Assembly (NCBI GenBank): GCA_944392455.1
Contig: CALXWP010000006.1
Span: 67,133 to 109,147, forward strand
Reading direction: 5' to 3'
From: an uncultured Clostridia bacterium
Lineage (GTDB): Bacteria > Bacillota > Clostridia > TANB77 > CAG-508
Length of the DNA: 42,015 nt
Shown here piece by piece: positions 7,793 to 18,572 of this stretch. The notes below the pieces were generated by a model. That model searched no databases. It was not told the origin of the DNA and worked only from the letters and a program-made list of their open reading frames with translations. Every line of letters starts with the position of its first letter. Within the stretch, counting starts at the first letter, position 1. A program made the translations under genes and the position numbers.

Positions 7793-7819
7793 TTAGCAGT
7801 CGAGATTAGCAATTGCTAA
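7793..7819 (+). promoter_or_regulatory. CIRCE-type HrcA operator 2, variant arms
   Basis: TTAGCAGTC, 9 bp, AATTGCTAA again gives the 9-9-9 layout with intact TTAGCA and TGCTAA ends. It also contains the 14-bp palindrome TTAGCAATTGCTAA (7806-7819). It ends directly before the hrcA ribosome site, in the transcribed leader. Confidence 0.7.
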
Positions 7820-7833
7820 AAGAAGGTGTAAAA

Positions 7834-8835
7834 TTGAATAATAGAAAAAAGAAAATATTACAAGCAATAGTGGAAGAATATATAAATACGGCGGAGCCAG
7901 TAAGTTCTGGTAGTATAGTAAAAAAATATGGATTAGATCTTAGTAGTGCAACCATTAGAAATGAAATGGCTGATTTAGAAAAAGTTGGATATATTGAAAA
8001 ACAACATACTTCTAGTGGGAGAGTTCCATCTGCCAAAGGTTATAGATTATATGTAGATGAACTTTTAAATGATAATAATATTAGTATAAGAGAAATAAAA
8101 TATATTCAATCAAAGCTAATGGCAAAAATCAATGAGATAGAAGATTTAACTAAAATTGCTACAAGCACTATTTCAGAAGTTACTCATTATACAACAGTTG
8201 CAATTGGACCAAAGAATCAAATGCAAAATATAGAAGAAATAAAATTTGTTTTACTTGGCACTAGAATGTTAATGGCTGTTATATTAACTGATACAGGTTT
8301 AATAAAAGAGACTATGATTAAATTTGATCAAGATATAAATGAAGAACAAGTTGAAACTTTAAACTTTATATTTAATAACAAATTAAGAGGAAAACCATTA
8401 GAATCAATTGATAAACCATTAGAACAATATATTTTTTCACATATGAATTATAGTTTGGGAGTTATTAAACCAATAATTAGTCAATTAAATAAAGCAATCA
8501 ATGAAGAAGAAAAGATATATTTAGAAGGTGCTAATAAAGCATTTGATTTACCGGAATTCAAAAGTTTAGAAGTTGCCAAAAACTTTATAAATCTTATTGA
8601 TCAAAAAGAAATTGTTGCTGACCTATTAAATACAGGTTTTGCAAATGACATAAATGTATATATCGGAGATGAAAATGATAACGAAAAGTTAAAAGATTTT
8701 AGTATAGTTACATTTAAGCACAGATATAAAAATAAAGATTTAGGAACTATTGGAATTATAGGACCTACAAGAATGGATTATTCAAAAGTTATTTCTGTAA
8801 TGAAATACATTAGTAAGAAATTAAATGGAGAATAA
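7834..8835 (+). CDS. hrcA: Heat-inducible transcription repressor HrcA
   Basis: The 333-residue repressor binds CIRCE operators and controls chaperone genes. The N-terminal winged helix includes NNRKKKILQAIVEEYINTAEPVSS and the recognition part SSATIRNEMADLEKVGYIEKQHTSSGRVPS. The C-terminal half is the HrcA effector domain. I start at TTG 7834, because AGAAGGTG (7821-7828) lies 5 bases before it. The TTG at 7813 would lie inside operator 2. It heads an operon with grpE, dnaK and dnaJ and is expected to repress itself through the two upstream operators. Confidence 0.93.
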   Translation: MNNRKKKILQAIVEEYINTAEPVSSGSIVKKYGLDLSSATIRNEMADLEKVGYIEKQHTSSGRVPSAKGYRLYVDELLNDNNISIREIKYIQSKLMAKINEIEDLTKIATSTISEVTHYTTVAIGPKNQMQNIEEIKFVLLGTRMLMAVILTDTGLIKETMIKFDQDINEEQVETLNFIFNNKLRGKPLESIDKPLEQYIFSHMNYSLGVIKPIISQLNKAINEEEKIYLEGANKAFDLPEFKSLEVAKNFINLIDQKEIVADLLNTGFANDINVYIGDENDNEKLKDFSIVTFKHRYKNKDLGTIGIIGPTRMDYSKVISVMKYISKKLNGE

Positions 8836-8882
8836 TTGATTTATATGTTTTTAGCTAATAGAGCAAGAAAGGAATGTGAGAA

Positions 8883-9395
8883 ATGGAAGATAAGAAAGAA
8901 ATAAAAAAAGAAGAAAAACAAGAATGTAAAAGAGCAGATGAAATAATAGAACTAAAAAAACAAATAGAATCGCAAAAAGTTCAAATTGATGAAACCGAAG
9001 ATAGATTAAAAAGAGTAGCGGCAGAATTTGATAACTATAAGAAGAGAAGTGCGAAAGAAAGAGATACATTATACAATTCATTAATAGCAGATATAGTATC
9101 AAATTTTTTACCTATTATGGATAATTTGGAACAAGCAGTTGCTGCAGAGACTAAAGATGAGGAATATAGAAAAGGAATAGAACTTGTATTAAAACAATTT
9201 AAAGATGTCTTAGCTTCTAAAGGAGTTAAAGAAATAGAGACAGTAGGAAAAACATTTGATCCTGAATTACATGAAGCAGTAAGTTCAATTGTTGATGAAA
9301 ACTTAGGAGAAAAAGAAATTGCTCAAGAATATAGAAAAGGATATATGATAGGAAGTAAAGTAATACGTCATTCTATGGTAATTGTAGCTAACTAA
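8883..9395 (+). CDS. grpE: Nucleotide exchange factor GrpE
   Basis: The 170-residue protein has the GrpE layout: a charged N-terminus, a long coiled coil (about residues 20-65, ending in the family motif RVAAEFDNYKKR), then the beta-wing domain with FDPELHEAVS and the C-terminal YRKGYMIGSKVIRHSMVIVA. It releases ADP from DnaK. It lies 47 bp downstream of hrcA in the same operon. Confidence 0.95.
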   Translation: MEDKKEIKKEEKQECKRADEIIELKKQIESQKVQIDETEDRLKRVAAEFDNYKKRSAKERDTLYNSLIADIVSNFLPIMDNLEQAVAAETKDEEYRKGIELVLKQFKDVLASKGVKEIETVGKTFDPELHEAVSSIVDENLGEKEIAQEYRKGYMIGSKVIRHSMVIVAN

Positions 9396-9483
9396 GTATA
9401 TAAATAAAATTTTATAAATTTTAGATATTTAAATTTGATATTAGATTTTAATTTTAAAAAATATATAAGAAATTCAAACATAA

Positions 9484-11367
<1,884 letters not shown>

Positions 11368-11394
11368 AAAAGCATAATTTGATAAGATAGTCAA

Positions 11395-11438
11395 AAGAAA
11401 AGTGGTATCACATAAATATAAATAATACCACTTTTCTT
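11395..11438 (+). ncRNA. Stem-loop in the dnaK-dnaJ intergenic mRNA
   Basis: AAGAAAAGTGGTAT (11395-11408) pairs perfectly with ATACCACTTTTCTT (11425-11438) around a 16-nt loop. Only a broken T run is present, so it is probably a leaky terminator or RNA-stability element that sets dnaK above dnaJ expression. Confidence 0.6.
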
Positions 11439-11466
11439 ATAGCTGATAAGTATTATAGGAGGCAAT

Positions 11467-12630
11467 ATGGCAGGAAAAGATTACTATGAAATATTAGGTG
11501 TAGATAAAAATGCAAGTGAAGAAGAGCTAAAAAAAGCATATAGAAAACTTGCTAAAAAATATCATCCAGATGCTAATCCAGATAATAAAAAGGAAGCAGA
11601 AGCTAAATTTAAAGAAGTAAATGAAGCATATGAAGTATTGTCAAATCCTGAAAAAAGAAAAATGTATGATCAATTCGGAACTGCAGATCCAAACCAAGGA
11701 TTTGGTGGAGCAGGAGGACCTTTTGGTGGAAGAAACGGATATTATTCATATTCTTCTGGTGGATTTGATGGATTTGGTGATTTTGGAGATTTGGGAGATA
11801 TTTTCTCATCTTTTTTCGGTGGAGGATTTGGCGGAAAAAGTTCTAGAAACACAAATGGACCAAAGCAAGGAGCAGATCTAAGAGCAAGTTTGGATATTAC
11901 TTTTGAAGAATCATATTTAGGAACTGAAAAACAAATTAATATAACAAGAAATGAAACTTGTACAATCTGCCATGGAAGCGGAGCTAAACCTGGAACCAAA
12001 AAACAAACATGTAGTATGTGTCATGGAACAGGTCAAGTAAAACAAACACAAACAACGATATTCGGTCAAGTACAAACTGTTAGACCATGTTCAAATTGTA
12101 ATGGAACAGGTGAAATAATACCTGAACCATGTACAGAATGTAAAGGTAAAGGAACTGTAAGAAAACAAGTTAAAGTAACAGTAAAAATACCTGCAGGAAT
12201 TGATGAAAATCAAACAATAGGACTTAGAGGTGAAGGAGAGCCTGGAACTAAGGGGGGAGCTAAAGGAGATTTATACATAACAATACATGTAAGAAGACAT
12301 AATATATTTAAAAGGCAAGGACAAGATGTATTGTGTGAAATACCTATAACCTTTACTCAAGCAACATTAGGTGCAGAAATAGAAATACCTATGGTAGATG
12401 GTAGCAAAGAGACATATAAAATACCTGATGGTACTCAGCCAGGAACTAAGTTTACTTTAAGAAATAAAGGATTTAAAAATATAAATAATGGATCTTCTGG
12501 AAATTATGTATTTACAGTATTAGTTCAAGTTCCAAAACGACTTACAAAAGAGCAAAGAGATTTAATGGTAGAACTTGCAAAAACTATGAATGAACAACCA
12601 CCTGTAAAGAAAAGAGGATTGTTTGGATAA
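11467..12630 (+). CDS. dnaJ: Chaperone DnaJ (Hsp40, type I)
   Basis: The 387-residue co-chaperone stimulates DnaK ATPase. The J domain (about 1-70) carries the HPD motif in [10 protein letters not shown] Gly/Phe-rich linker follows (about 75-130). The zinc domain has four CxxCxGxG repeats ([32 protein letters not shown]), and a C-terminal substrate domain ends the protein. AGGAGG precedes the ATG. It is the last gene of the hrcA operon and is followed by a terminator. Confidence 0.97.
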   Translation: MAGKDYYEILGVDKNASEEELKKAYRKLAKKYHPDANPDNKKEAEAKFKEVNEAYEVLSNPEKRKMYDQFGTADPNQGFGGAGGPFGGRNGYYSYSSGGFDGFGDFGDLGDIFSSFFGGGFGGKSSRNTNGPKQGADLRASLDITFEESYLGTEKQINITRNETCTICHGSGAKPGTKKQTCSMCHGTGQVKQTQTTIFGQVQTVRPCSNCNGTGEIIPEPCTECKGKGTVRKQVKVTVKIPAGIDENQTIGLRGEGEPGTKGGAKGDLYITIHVRRHNIFKRQGQDVLCEIPITFTQATLGAEIEIPMVDGSKETYKIPDGTQPGTKFTLRNKGFKNINNGSSGNYVFTVLVQVPKRLTKEQRDLMVELAKTMNEQPPVKKRGLFG

Positions 12631-12643
12631 ATATAACATCTTA

Positions 12644-12692
12644 AAATCAAGTAGAGTAATTAAAAATAAAAGTTACTCTATTTGATTTTTTT
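12644..12692 (+). terminator. Terminator of the hrcA-dnaJ operon
   Basis: AAATCAAGTAGAGTAA (12644-12659) pairs with TTACTCTATTTGATTT (12673-12688) with one G-U, then a T run. Confidence 0.85.
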
Positions 12693-12743
12693 GTTAATAT
12701 GAATCGAAAAAAGTCAAAAAAATTTAAGTAGCATATTATATAT

Positions 12744-12767
12744 TAGATAGTATTTTTTTACTATCTA
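12744..12767 (+). promoter_or_regulatory. Hairpin or operator abutting the ribosome site of the 12781 gene
   Basis: TAGATAGTA (12744-12752) and TACTATCTA (12759-12767) are perfect inverted copies around six T. The last base is the first base of AGGAGG (12767-12772). It could be a DNA operator, or an RNA hairpin that exposes or hides the ribosome site. Confidence 0.5.
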
Positions 12768-12780
12768 GGAGGTGAATATA

Positions 12781-13035
12781 TTGAAAAATTGTAATAAAAT
12801 AGAAAAATGCTGTGTAGATATTATAATTTGTATTCTAACATCTTTGATATTATTTTTAGCAGGATTAATAATAGGAGCATTTACAGGTCTTGCTAGTATA
12901 TTAGGGATTGGTGCAATAATAGCTATAATAGCAATTTTAGCAATATTATTAATTATAAGAATAATAAATTTAATATGCTGTAAAGAAAATAATAAATGCA
13001 AAGAAAAATCTTGTGATTATGATCATTATTGTTAA
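12781..13035 (+). CDS. Small Cys-rich membrane protein
   Basis: The 84-residue product has two hydrophobic helices (about residues 13-36 and 38-62) joined by a Gly-rich turn (GLASILGIG). They are flanked by Cys-rich ends: N-terminal CNKIEKCC, then CC after helix two, and a tail CKEKSCDYDHYC. I do not recognise the family. Paired Cys on both sides suggest metal binding or disulfide links. I start at TTG 12781, six bases behind the AGGAGG/GTG site. GTG at 12772 overlaps that site and is less likely. Confidence 0.65.
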   Translation: MKNCNKIEKCCVDIIICILTSLILFLAGLIIGAFTGLASILGIGAIIAIIAILAILLIIRIINLICCKENNKCKEKSCDYDHYC

Positions 13036-13043
13036 TATAGGAA

Positions 13044-13073
13044 AAGTAGGTAACTGTTGAAAGTTACCTACTT
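13044..13073. terminator. Stem-loop after the small membrane protein gene
   Basis: AAGTAGGTAACT (13044-13055) pairs perfectly with AGTTACCTACTT (13062-13073), loop 6 nt. The T tract on the + strand is missing, so termination would be weak. Confidence 0.5.
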
Positions 13074-13094
13074 ATATGATAATATAGATAATAA

Positions 13095-13370
13095 AATCTA
13101 GGAGAAATAGACAAAGTAAGGCTAGATAAGCAAGTAAATTTAAATAAGTTTGATTATGTTTGGTTATCTTGTGATGAAGGCTTCAGAAAGCCAGAAGAAA
13201 AAATATATCAAATTGTAGAAAATGAATGTAATATAAAAACAAATAATATATTATTTATAGATGATTCAAAAGAGAATATAGAAGTGGCTAAAAAAAGAGG
13301 ATGGAATGTTTGTAATGCATATGGATATAAAATAAGAGATAGTATTATCAATTTCTTATATAAAAAATAA
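13095..13370 (+). pseudogene. 5'-truncated HAD-superfamily hydrolase remnant
   Basis: An open frame of 91 codons without a start begins directly after an in-frame TAA at 13092-13094. It contains FDYVWLSCDEGFRKPEEKIY, whose Lys fits HAD motif III, and LFIDDSKENIEVAKKRGW, which is HAD motif IV (acidic pair plus conserved spacing). The N-terminal half with the DxDxT nucleophile and motif II is missing. It is therefore a 3' remnant of a phosphatase-like gene and should be inactive. There is no ribosome site. Confidence 0.7.
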
Positions 13371-13403
13371 AGAGGCTCAATATAAATAAAATGAGCCTTT
13401 TTT
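13363..13403. terminator. Bidirectional terminator between the HAD remnant and pflA
   Basis: AGGCTCA (13373-13379) and TGAGCCT (13392-13398) form the stem. A T run follows on the + strand, and an A run precedes it to serve the minus strand. Confidence 0.8.
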
Positions 13404-14154
13404 ATTGTATTTCTAATATTTTCTTTGCTCTAGCTACATCTTCTGTAGTTGCATTTGGAACATCTTCTAATTCATAATTACATCCTAGATTTTCCCACTT
13501 AAATCTACCTAGATCATGATAAGCTAAGATTTCAACTTTTTTTACATTACTTAAGCTAGAAATAAATTCTTTTAAATCTAATAAATCTTCTTCATGATCG
13601 GTTATTCCAGGAACTAATACTTGTCTAATCCATACATCTTTATTTATACTGCTTAAATACTTAGCAAATTCTAGTTCTAATTCATTCGAGAATCCAACTA
13701 GATCCTTACAAATATCGTTATTGATACATTTTATATCTAATAAAAATAAATCAGCTAAATCGATAATTTTCTTTAATTTATCTGTTAGAAGGAAAGAACC
13801 TGATGTATCTATTGCTACATGAATTCCTTGCTTTTTTAGTTTTGGTAATAATTCAAGTAAGAAGTCCTGTTGAAGCAATGGTTCTCCACCTGAAAGAGTA
13901 ACACCTCCACCTGATACTGTAAAATAATTTTTATATCTAGATATTTTTGCAATTAATTCATCAGAAGAATATTCATTACCAGCATTAACTGCCCAAGTAT
14001 CTCTATTATGACAGTATTTACATCTTAAAGCGCAACCCTGAAAAAATACTACAAACCTAATTCCAGGACCATCAACAGCACCAAAAGATTCAAAAGAATG
14101 TATTCTTCCTTTTAATATTTCATTATTGTTTTCTTTATTAATATTCTCAGCCAT
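13402..14154 (-). CDS. pflA: Pyruvate formate-lyase-activating enzyme (radical SAM)
   Basis: The 250-residue radical SAM enzyme installs the glycyl radical on PflB. The [4Fe-4S] motif CALRCKYC puts Cys at about residues 41, 45 and 48, and TLSGGEPLLQ is the SAM-binding GGE motif. I start at ATG 14154, five bases behind GGAGG. The TTG at 14166 lies upstream of that site. It sits 72 bp downstream of pflB on the same strand, with a strong hairpin between them. Confidence 0.95.
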   Translation of the reverse strand: MAENINKENNNEILKGRIHSFESFGAVDGPGIRFVVFFQGCALRCKYCHNRDTWAVNAGNEYSSDELIAKISRYKNYFTVSGGGVTLSGGEPLLQQDFLLELLPKLKKQGIHVAIDTSGSFLLTDKLKKIIDLADLFLLDIKCINNDICKDLVGFSNELELEFAKYLSSINKDVWIRQVLVPGITDHEEDLLDLKEFISSLSNVKKVEILAYHDLGRFKWENLGCNYELEDVPNATTEDVARAKKILEIQ

Positions 14155-14180
14155 AAAATCCTCCAAGTAATTAAAATAAA

Positions 14181-14219
14181 TAAGACGTAAGAATAGGGGA
14201 TACCTGTTCTTACGTCTTA
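14181..14219 (-). terminator. Hairpin between pflB and pflA (attenuating terminator or mRNA stabiliser)
   Basis: TAAGACGTAAGAA (14181-14193) pairs perfectly with TTCTTACGTCTTA (14207-14219). On the minus strand it is followed by the T-rich but broken TTATTTATTTT. Partial termination would keep activase below lyase levels. Confidence 0.65.
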
Positions 14220-14226
14220 AATCTAA

Positions 14227-16470
14227 CTATATTCTTTCATGAATTGTTCTATTTATTACGTCTAATTGTTGTTCTCTTGTTAATTTTATAAAGTTAACAG
14301 CATATCCTGAAACACGGATTGTAAGTTGAGGATAATTTTCTGGATGATTCATAGCATCAATTAATAATTCTCTATTAAATACATTAACATTAATATGATG
14401 TCCAGTTTGTTTGAAATATCCGTCTAACATACTTACTAAGTTATTTACTTTAGTATTTTCATCTTTTCCAAGAGCAGCAGGTGTAATTGAGAATGTAAAT
14501 GAAATACCATCTTCTGAGTATTCATAAGGAAGTTTTGCTATAGTATTCATAACAGCAAGTGCACCATTTGCATCTCTTCCATGTAGAGGATTTGCTCCAG
14601 GTCCAAATGGTTCTCCAGCTCTACGTCCATCAGGAGTATTACCTGTATTCTTTCCATATACAACATTTGATGTGATTGTTAGTATAGAAAGAGTATGTTT
14701 TGAACCTCTGTATGTGTGATGTTTTTGTAATTTTCTTAGGAATGATTTTAATATATCTACAGCTATACTATCAACTCTATCATCATCATTTCCGTATTTT
14801 GGAAAATCTCCTTCTACAACATAGTCAACTGCTAATCCCGTTTCGTCTCTTATAACTTTTACTTTAGCATATTTAATTGCAGAAAGTGAATCAGCAGCAA
14901 CTGATAAACCTGCTATACCACATGCCATAGTTCTTAATATATCTTGGTCTCTATCATGTAAAGCCATTTCTAAAGCTTCATATGAATATTTATCATGCAT
15001 ATAATGAATTGCGTTTAATGCTTTTATATATATTTTAGCAACATAATCCATCATTACATCAAATTTTTCCATAACTTCATTATAATCTAAATATTCAGAA
15101 GTAATTGGTTGATACTTTGGTGCAACTTGTTTTCCTGAAAGTTCATCTCTACCACCATTAATTGCATAAAGTAATGTTTTTGCAAGGTTTGCTCTAGCTC
15201 CAAAGAATTGCATTTGTTTACCAATTTTCATTGCGGATACACAACATGCTATTCCATAGTCATCTCCAAGTGTTATTCTCATTAAATCATCGTTTTCATA
15301 TTGAATTGATGATGTTCTAATTGAAATATCTGCACAATAGTTTTTAAATCCTTGTGGTAAATTGTTTGACCATAATACTGTTAAGTTTGGTTCAGGAGCT
15401 GGTCCTAAATTATCTAATGTATGAAGTACTCTGAATGAGTTTTTAGTAACTAATGTTCTACCATCAATACCCATACCACCAATACTTTCTGTTACCCATA
15501 CTGGATCTCCACTAAATAGTGAGTTATATTCTGGTGCTCTTAAAAATCTTACTAATCTTAATTTTATAATAAATTGATCCATTAACTCTTGAGCTTGAGA
15601 TTCTGTTAATGTTCCATTTTCTAAATCTCTTTCTATATATATATCTAAGAAAGTAGAAGTTCTTCCTAAACTCATTGCTGCACCATTTTGATCTTTTACA
15701 GCTCCTAAATATCCAAAGTATAACCATTGAATAGCTTCTTTTGCATTTGAAGCTGGAACAGAAATATCAAATCCATATTTTTCAGCCATTGATTTTAAAT
15801 CATTTAATGCTTTTATTTGATCAGCAATTTCTTCACGATTTCTAATAACTTCTTCTGTGAATTCATCTGTATCTAATATTTCAAGCTCAACTTTCTTTTC
15901 AGCGATTAAAGCATCTACACCATAAAGTGCAACTCTTCTGTAATCACCAATTATTCTTCCACGTCCATATCCATCTGGAAGACCTGTTAAAAGGTGAGAG
16001 CTTCTTGCAGCTCTTATATCTGGTGTGTAAACTTCAAATACACCATCATTATGTGTCTTTCTTAAATTATGATAAATATATTCTGTTTCAGGATCTACTG
16101 TAAAACCATAACTTGCAGCAGATTTTTCAACTATTCTAATTCCACCATTTGGCATAATAGCTCTTTTTAAAGGAGCATCTGTTTGAAGACCAACTATTTC
16201 TTCTAAGTCTTTATCTATATATCCTGCTTCATAAGCATTTATAGAAGAAGGTGTTTTACAATCTGCATCTAAAACTCCTCCATTTTCTCTTTCTTTCTTA
16301 TAAAGCTCTAAAACTTCATCCCATAATTTTTTTGTTTTATCTGTAGCACCTGCAAGGAATTTACTATCTCCTTCATAAGGTGTGTAATTAGATTGGATAA
16401 ATCCTCTAACATCTATTTCTTTTGTCCATTCTCCAGCTTTATTAAAGCCATCCCACTCTTTAAAATCCAT
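14227..16470 (-). CDS. pflB: Formate acetyltransferase (pyruvate formate-lyase)
   Basis: This 747-residue glycyl radical enzyme converts pyruvate and CoA to acetyl-CoA and formate. The adjacent catalytic cysteines are in [12 protein letters not shown] (about 409-410). The radical glycine is in [10 protein letters not shown] (about 722), 26 residues from the C-terminus. I start at ATG 16470 behind AAGGAGG. A 55-residue hydrophobic upstream extension in the same frame crosses the promoter and is not translated. The pair with pflA indicates anaerobic mixed-acid fermentation. A Spo0A-like box overlaps the -35. Confidence 0.97.
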   Translation of the reverse strand: MDFKEWDGFNKAGEWTKEIDVRGFIQSNYTPYEGDSKFLAGATDKTKKLWDEVLELYKKERENGGVLDADCKTPSSINAYEAGYIDKDLEEIVGLQTDAPLKRAIMPNGGIRIVEKSAASYGFTVDPETEYIYHNLRKTHNDGVFEVYTPDIRAARSSHLLTGLPDGYGRGRIIGDYRRVALYGVDALIAEKKVELEILDTDEFTEEVIRNREEIADQIKALNDLKSMAEKYGFDISVPASNAKEAIQWLYFGYLGAVKDQNGAAMSLGRTSTFLDIYIERDLENGTLTESQAQELMDQFIIKLRLVRFLRAPEYNSLFSGDPVWVTESIGGMGIDGRTLVTKNSFRVLHTLDNLGPAPEPNLTVLWSNNLPQGFKNYCADISIRTSSIQYENDDLMRITLGDDYGIACCVSAMKIGKQMQFFGARANLAKTLLYAINGGRDELSGKQVAPKYQPITSEYLDYNEVMEKFDVMMDYVAKIYIKALNAIHYMHDKYSYEALEMALHDRDQDILRTMACGIAGLSVAADSLSAIKYAKVKVIRDETGLAVDYVVEGDFPKYGNDDDRVDSIAVDILKSFLRKLQKHHTYRGSKHTLSILTITSNVVYGKNTGNTPDGRRAGEPFGPGANPLHGRDANGALAVMNTIAKLPYEYSEDGISFTFSITPAALGKDENTKVNNLVSMLDGYFKQTGHHINVNVFNRELLIDAMNHPENYPQLTIRVSGYAVNFIKLTREQQLDVINRTIHERI

Positions 16471-16519
16471 AATAAACCTCCTTAAAATAATTAAATTAGC
16501 ACATATAATCATATCATAA

Positions 16520-16548
16520 AATATATATAATATCAATAAAATTGTCGA
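16520..16548 (-). promoter_or_regulatory. Promoter of pflB
   Basis: On the minus strand TCGACA (complement of 16543-16548) and TATATT (complement of 16520-16525) are 17 bp apart, about 50 bp before the start. Confidence 0.6.
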
Positions 16549-16549
16549 A
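16543..16549 (+). promoter_or_regulatory. Spo0A-box-like TGTCGAA at the pflB promoter
   Basis: The exact 7-bp 0A-box core TGTCGAA, within TTGTCGAAA, overlaps the -35 region of pflB. The motif is short, so binding is inference. Confidence 0.35.
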
Positions 16550-16570
16550 AAAAATAGAGGTATTTTAAAC

Positions 16571-16621
16571 CAAAAAAGAATATTATCTAAATCTATTTCT
16601 ATATAGTATAGATAATATTCT
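16571..16621 (-). terminator. Terminator of the Xre regulator gene
   Basis: AGAATATTATCTA (16577-16589) and TAGATAATATTCT (16609-16621) are perfect inverted copies with a 19-nt loop. On the minus strand the stem runs into TTTTTT. It shows that pflB is transcribed separately from the regulator upstream. Confidence 0.75.
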
Positions 16622-16656
16622 AAAAAAATATACAAATAAAAATTTTTATGATTATT

Positions 16657-16992
16657 CTATTGTTCTTCATTTATTACTTTTGCTATTTTATAAATTAATT
16701 TTTGTTTTTCTGGAGTTGTATTTTTTAATAAATTGTCAAATTCTAAAGACAAATAGGAATTAGAGTTATTAGAAGAACCATTTAATATTGACCCTTCTGT
16801 AATTCCTAATATATCACAAATTTGACTTAATCTTTTTAAACTAATATGAGAACTTCCACGTTCTATTCTACTAAGAAAAGCAATTGAAACATCAAGTTTC
16901 TCAGCAAGCTTTTCTTGAGTTAAACCATTATCTATTCTAGCTCTTTTTAATCTTTCACCAATAATATTATAGTCTAATGCCACATGATTCAC
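16657..16992 (-). CDS. Xre-family helix-turn-helix regulator
   Basis: The 111-residue protein has an N-terminal HTH_3 domain (about 10-65): IGERLKRARIDNGLTQEKLA, then the recognition region VSIAFLSRIERGSSHISL. A C-terminal tail of about 40 residues (TPEKQKLIYKIAKVI) resembles dimerisation tails of clostridial Xre regulators. GAGGTG precedes the ATG. It lies upstream of pflB in the same direction but has its own terminator, and it is divergent from the biotin ligase gene. Its targets are unknown. Confidence 0.9.
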   Translation of the reverse strand: MNHVALDYNIIGERLKRARIDNGLTQEKLAEKLDVSIAFLSRIERGSSHISLKRLSQICDILGITEGSILNGSSNNSNSYLSLEFDNLLKNTTPEKQKLIYKIAKVINEEQ

Positions 16993-17126
16993 CTCTTCCT
17001 AATCTCAAAAAAATATAGCACGTATACGAAATAATTTACAGAAACATATAAGTAAAAGTATACAAACAATAAATTATTTATAATATTATTTACGAAAAAA
17101 TAAAAAATATGTAAAAAAATTAAAAA

Positions 17127-17155
17127 TAGACTTTTTTAAAAAAAAATGTTATACT
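17127..17155 (+). promoter_or_regulatory. Promoter of the biotin ligase gene
   Basis: TAGACT (17127-17132) and TATACT (17150-17155), 17 bp apart, about 54 bp before the start. Confidence 0.55.
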
Positions 17156-17208
17156 GCAAAAAATAATGAAATGTTAGAAAAATGTTAGAAAAAAGATAGG
17201 AAAAAAAT

Positions 17209-17787
17209 ATGAATAAAAATATTAATAAAGAATTAAAAATAATAGGTAAAAATAGAATATATTTTAGCGAAATTGATTCTACTCAATTAAAAGCAAAAGG
17301 GCTTGCTGAAGAAAAAGTAGAAAATGGAACTATAGTTATTACAGATAATCAAATAAATGGTATAGGAACACATGACAGAAAATGGTATACATCTAAAGCA
17401 AAAAATTTAACTTTTACTTTAATAGTTTATCCTAAATGTAGTATTGAAAAATTAAATACTCTAACTATTGATATTGCTAAGATAATTACTAATGCAATTT
17501 ACATGTTATATAATTATAACTTAGAAATAAAAAAGCCAAATGATATTGTATATAATGGGAAGAAAATGGGAGGTATACTTACACAAATTACTTCAAGTGG
17601 AAATAGGATAAAATATTTACTAATAGGTATAGGATTTAATATTAATCAAATAGAATTTAATGAAGAATTAAAATATATTGCAACATCTATGAAAAAAGAG
17701 TTTAAAAAAGAATTTAGCAGAGAAAAAATATTAAATGAAATTTTATATGAGTTTGAAAAATATGCTCTAGAAAAAGGTATAATTTAA
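17209..17787 (+). CDS. birA: Biotin--[acetyl-CoA-carboxylase] ligase, short form
   Basis: The 192-residue enzyme attaches biotin to carboxylase carrier proteins via biotinyl-AMP. Visible are the N-terminal YFSEIDSTQLKAK, the biotin-loop region NGIGTHDRKWYT, IKKPNDIVYNGKKMGGILT and the GIGFNIN strand. It lacks the N-terminal DNA-binding domain of bifunctional BirA and appears to lack the small C-terminal domain, so it should not act as a repressor. The biotin loop deviates from the usual GRGRxGRxW (two of its Arg positions are replaced), as I recall for other clostridial members. A carboxylase gene is not in this window. Confidence 0.85.
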   Translation: MNKNINKELKIIGKNRIYFSEIDSTQLKAKGLAEEKVENGTIVITDNQINGIGTHDRKWYTSKAKNLTFTLIVYPKCSIEKLNTLTIDIAKIITNAIYMLYNYNLEIKKPNDIVYNGKKMGGILTQITSSGNRIKYLLIGIGFNINQIEFNEELKYIATSMKKEFKKEFSREKILNEILYEFEKYALEKGII

Positions 17788-17801
17788 AATAAATTAAGCG
17801 C

Positions 17802-17854
17802 AAAATAAAAAGCAGAATTAAATGAGACTTATTTCATTATCTGCTTTTTATTTT
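17802..17854. terminator. Bidirectional terminator between birA and rubrerythrin
   Basis: AAAATAAAAAGCAGA (17802-17816) pairs with TCTGCTTTTTATTTT (17840-17854) over 15 bp. A further inner pairing is AAATGA with TCATTT-like bases. Confidence 0.8.
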
Positions 17855-17868
17855 ATAATATATAATTA

Positions 17869-18402
17869 TTAATAATTTTCTGCATTTACTTCAAAATAGC
17901 TTTGAGCATGTTTACAAACTGGGCAAACCTTTGGAGCTTCTAATCCAACATGGATATGACCGCAGTTTCTACATTTCCAAACAACAATACTTCCTTTTTT
18001 GAAAACTTCTCCATTTTCAACGTTTTCTAATAATTTTTTATATCTTTCTTCATGATGTTTTTCAACTTCTGCGATTCCTCTGAATGTTGCAGCAATTTCC
18101 ATAAATCCTTCTTCTTCAGCTTCTTTAGCAAAAGTTGGGTACATATCTGTCCATTCATAATTTTCTCCAGCTGCAGCATCAGCTAAGTTTGATTTTGTAT
18201 CTCCGATTCCTTCTAAATATTTAAAATGTAATTTAGCATGTTCTTTTTCATTTTCTGCTGTTTCTAAGAATATAGCAGCGATTTGCTCATATCCTTCTTT
18301 TTTTGCAACACTTGCAAAATATGTGTATTTATTTCTTGCTTCTGATTCTCCAGCGAATGCAGCTTTTAAATTTGCTTCTGTTTTTGATCCTTTTAATTCC
18401 AT
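17869..18402 (-). CDS. rbr: Rubrerythrin
   Basis: The 177-residue peroxide-reducing protein has an N-terminal ferritin-like four-helix diiron domain (Glu in [21 protein letters not shown] and the later [14 protein letters not shown]). The C-terminal rubredoxin domain binds iron by CRNCGH and CPVCKH (about 144-165). Length and order match the family. It protects anaerobes from hydrogen peroxide using NADH-linked electrons. It is monocistronic, and GGAGG lies upstream of the ATG. Confidence 0.96.
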   Translation of the reverse strand: MELKGSKTEANLKAAFAGESEARNKYTYFASVAKKEGYEQIAAIFLETAENEKEHAKLHFKYLEGIGDTKSNLADAAAGENYEWTDMYPTFAKEAEEEGFMEIAATFRGIAEVEKHHEERYKKLLENVENGEVFKKGSIVVWKCRNCGHIHVGLEAPKVCPVCKHAQSYFEVNAENY

Positions 18403-18435
18403 TACAATACCTCCATATTTCTAAATTCGTTTAAT

Positions 18436-18464
18436 ATCATATTATATAAAGGAAAAAAAGTCAA
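18436..18464 (-). promoter_or_regulatory. Promoter of the rubrerythrin gene
   Basis: On the minus strand TTGACT (complement of 18459-18464) and TATGAT (complement of 18436-18441) are 17 bp apart. No clear PerR palindrome is visible. Confidence 0.7.
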
Positions 18465-18572
18465 TAGATAAATACAATTCTTAATATAAGGAATGTCCAA
18501 AATGTTAGGAAGAATAGCAAATAAAATATTTCATTCATATAATGTAATATTCAGAGATAAAAGGAGGAAAAT

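Noticed and set aside
11609..11999. Overlapping open frames within dnaJ on both strands
   Set aside because: They are shadow frames of the Gly/Phe region of a strongly supported gene and have no ribosome sites.
16471..16635. N-terminal extension of PflB by 55 hydrophobic residues
   Set aside because: It lacks a ribosome site and crosses the pflB promoter and the regulator terminator. MDFKEWDGF behind AAGGAGG is the normal start.
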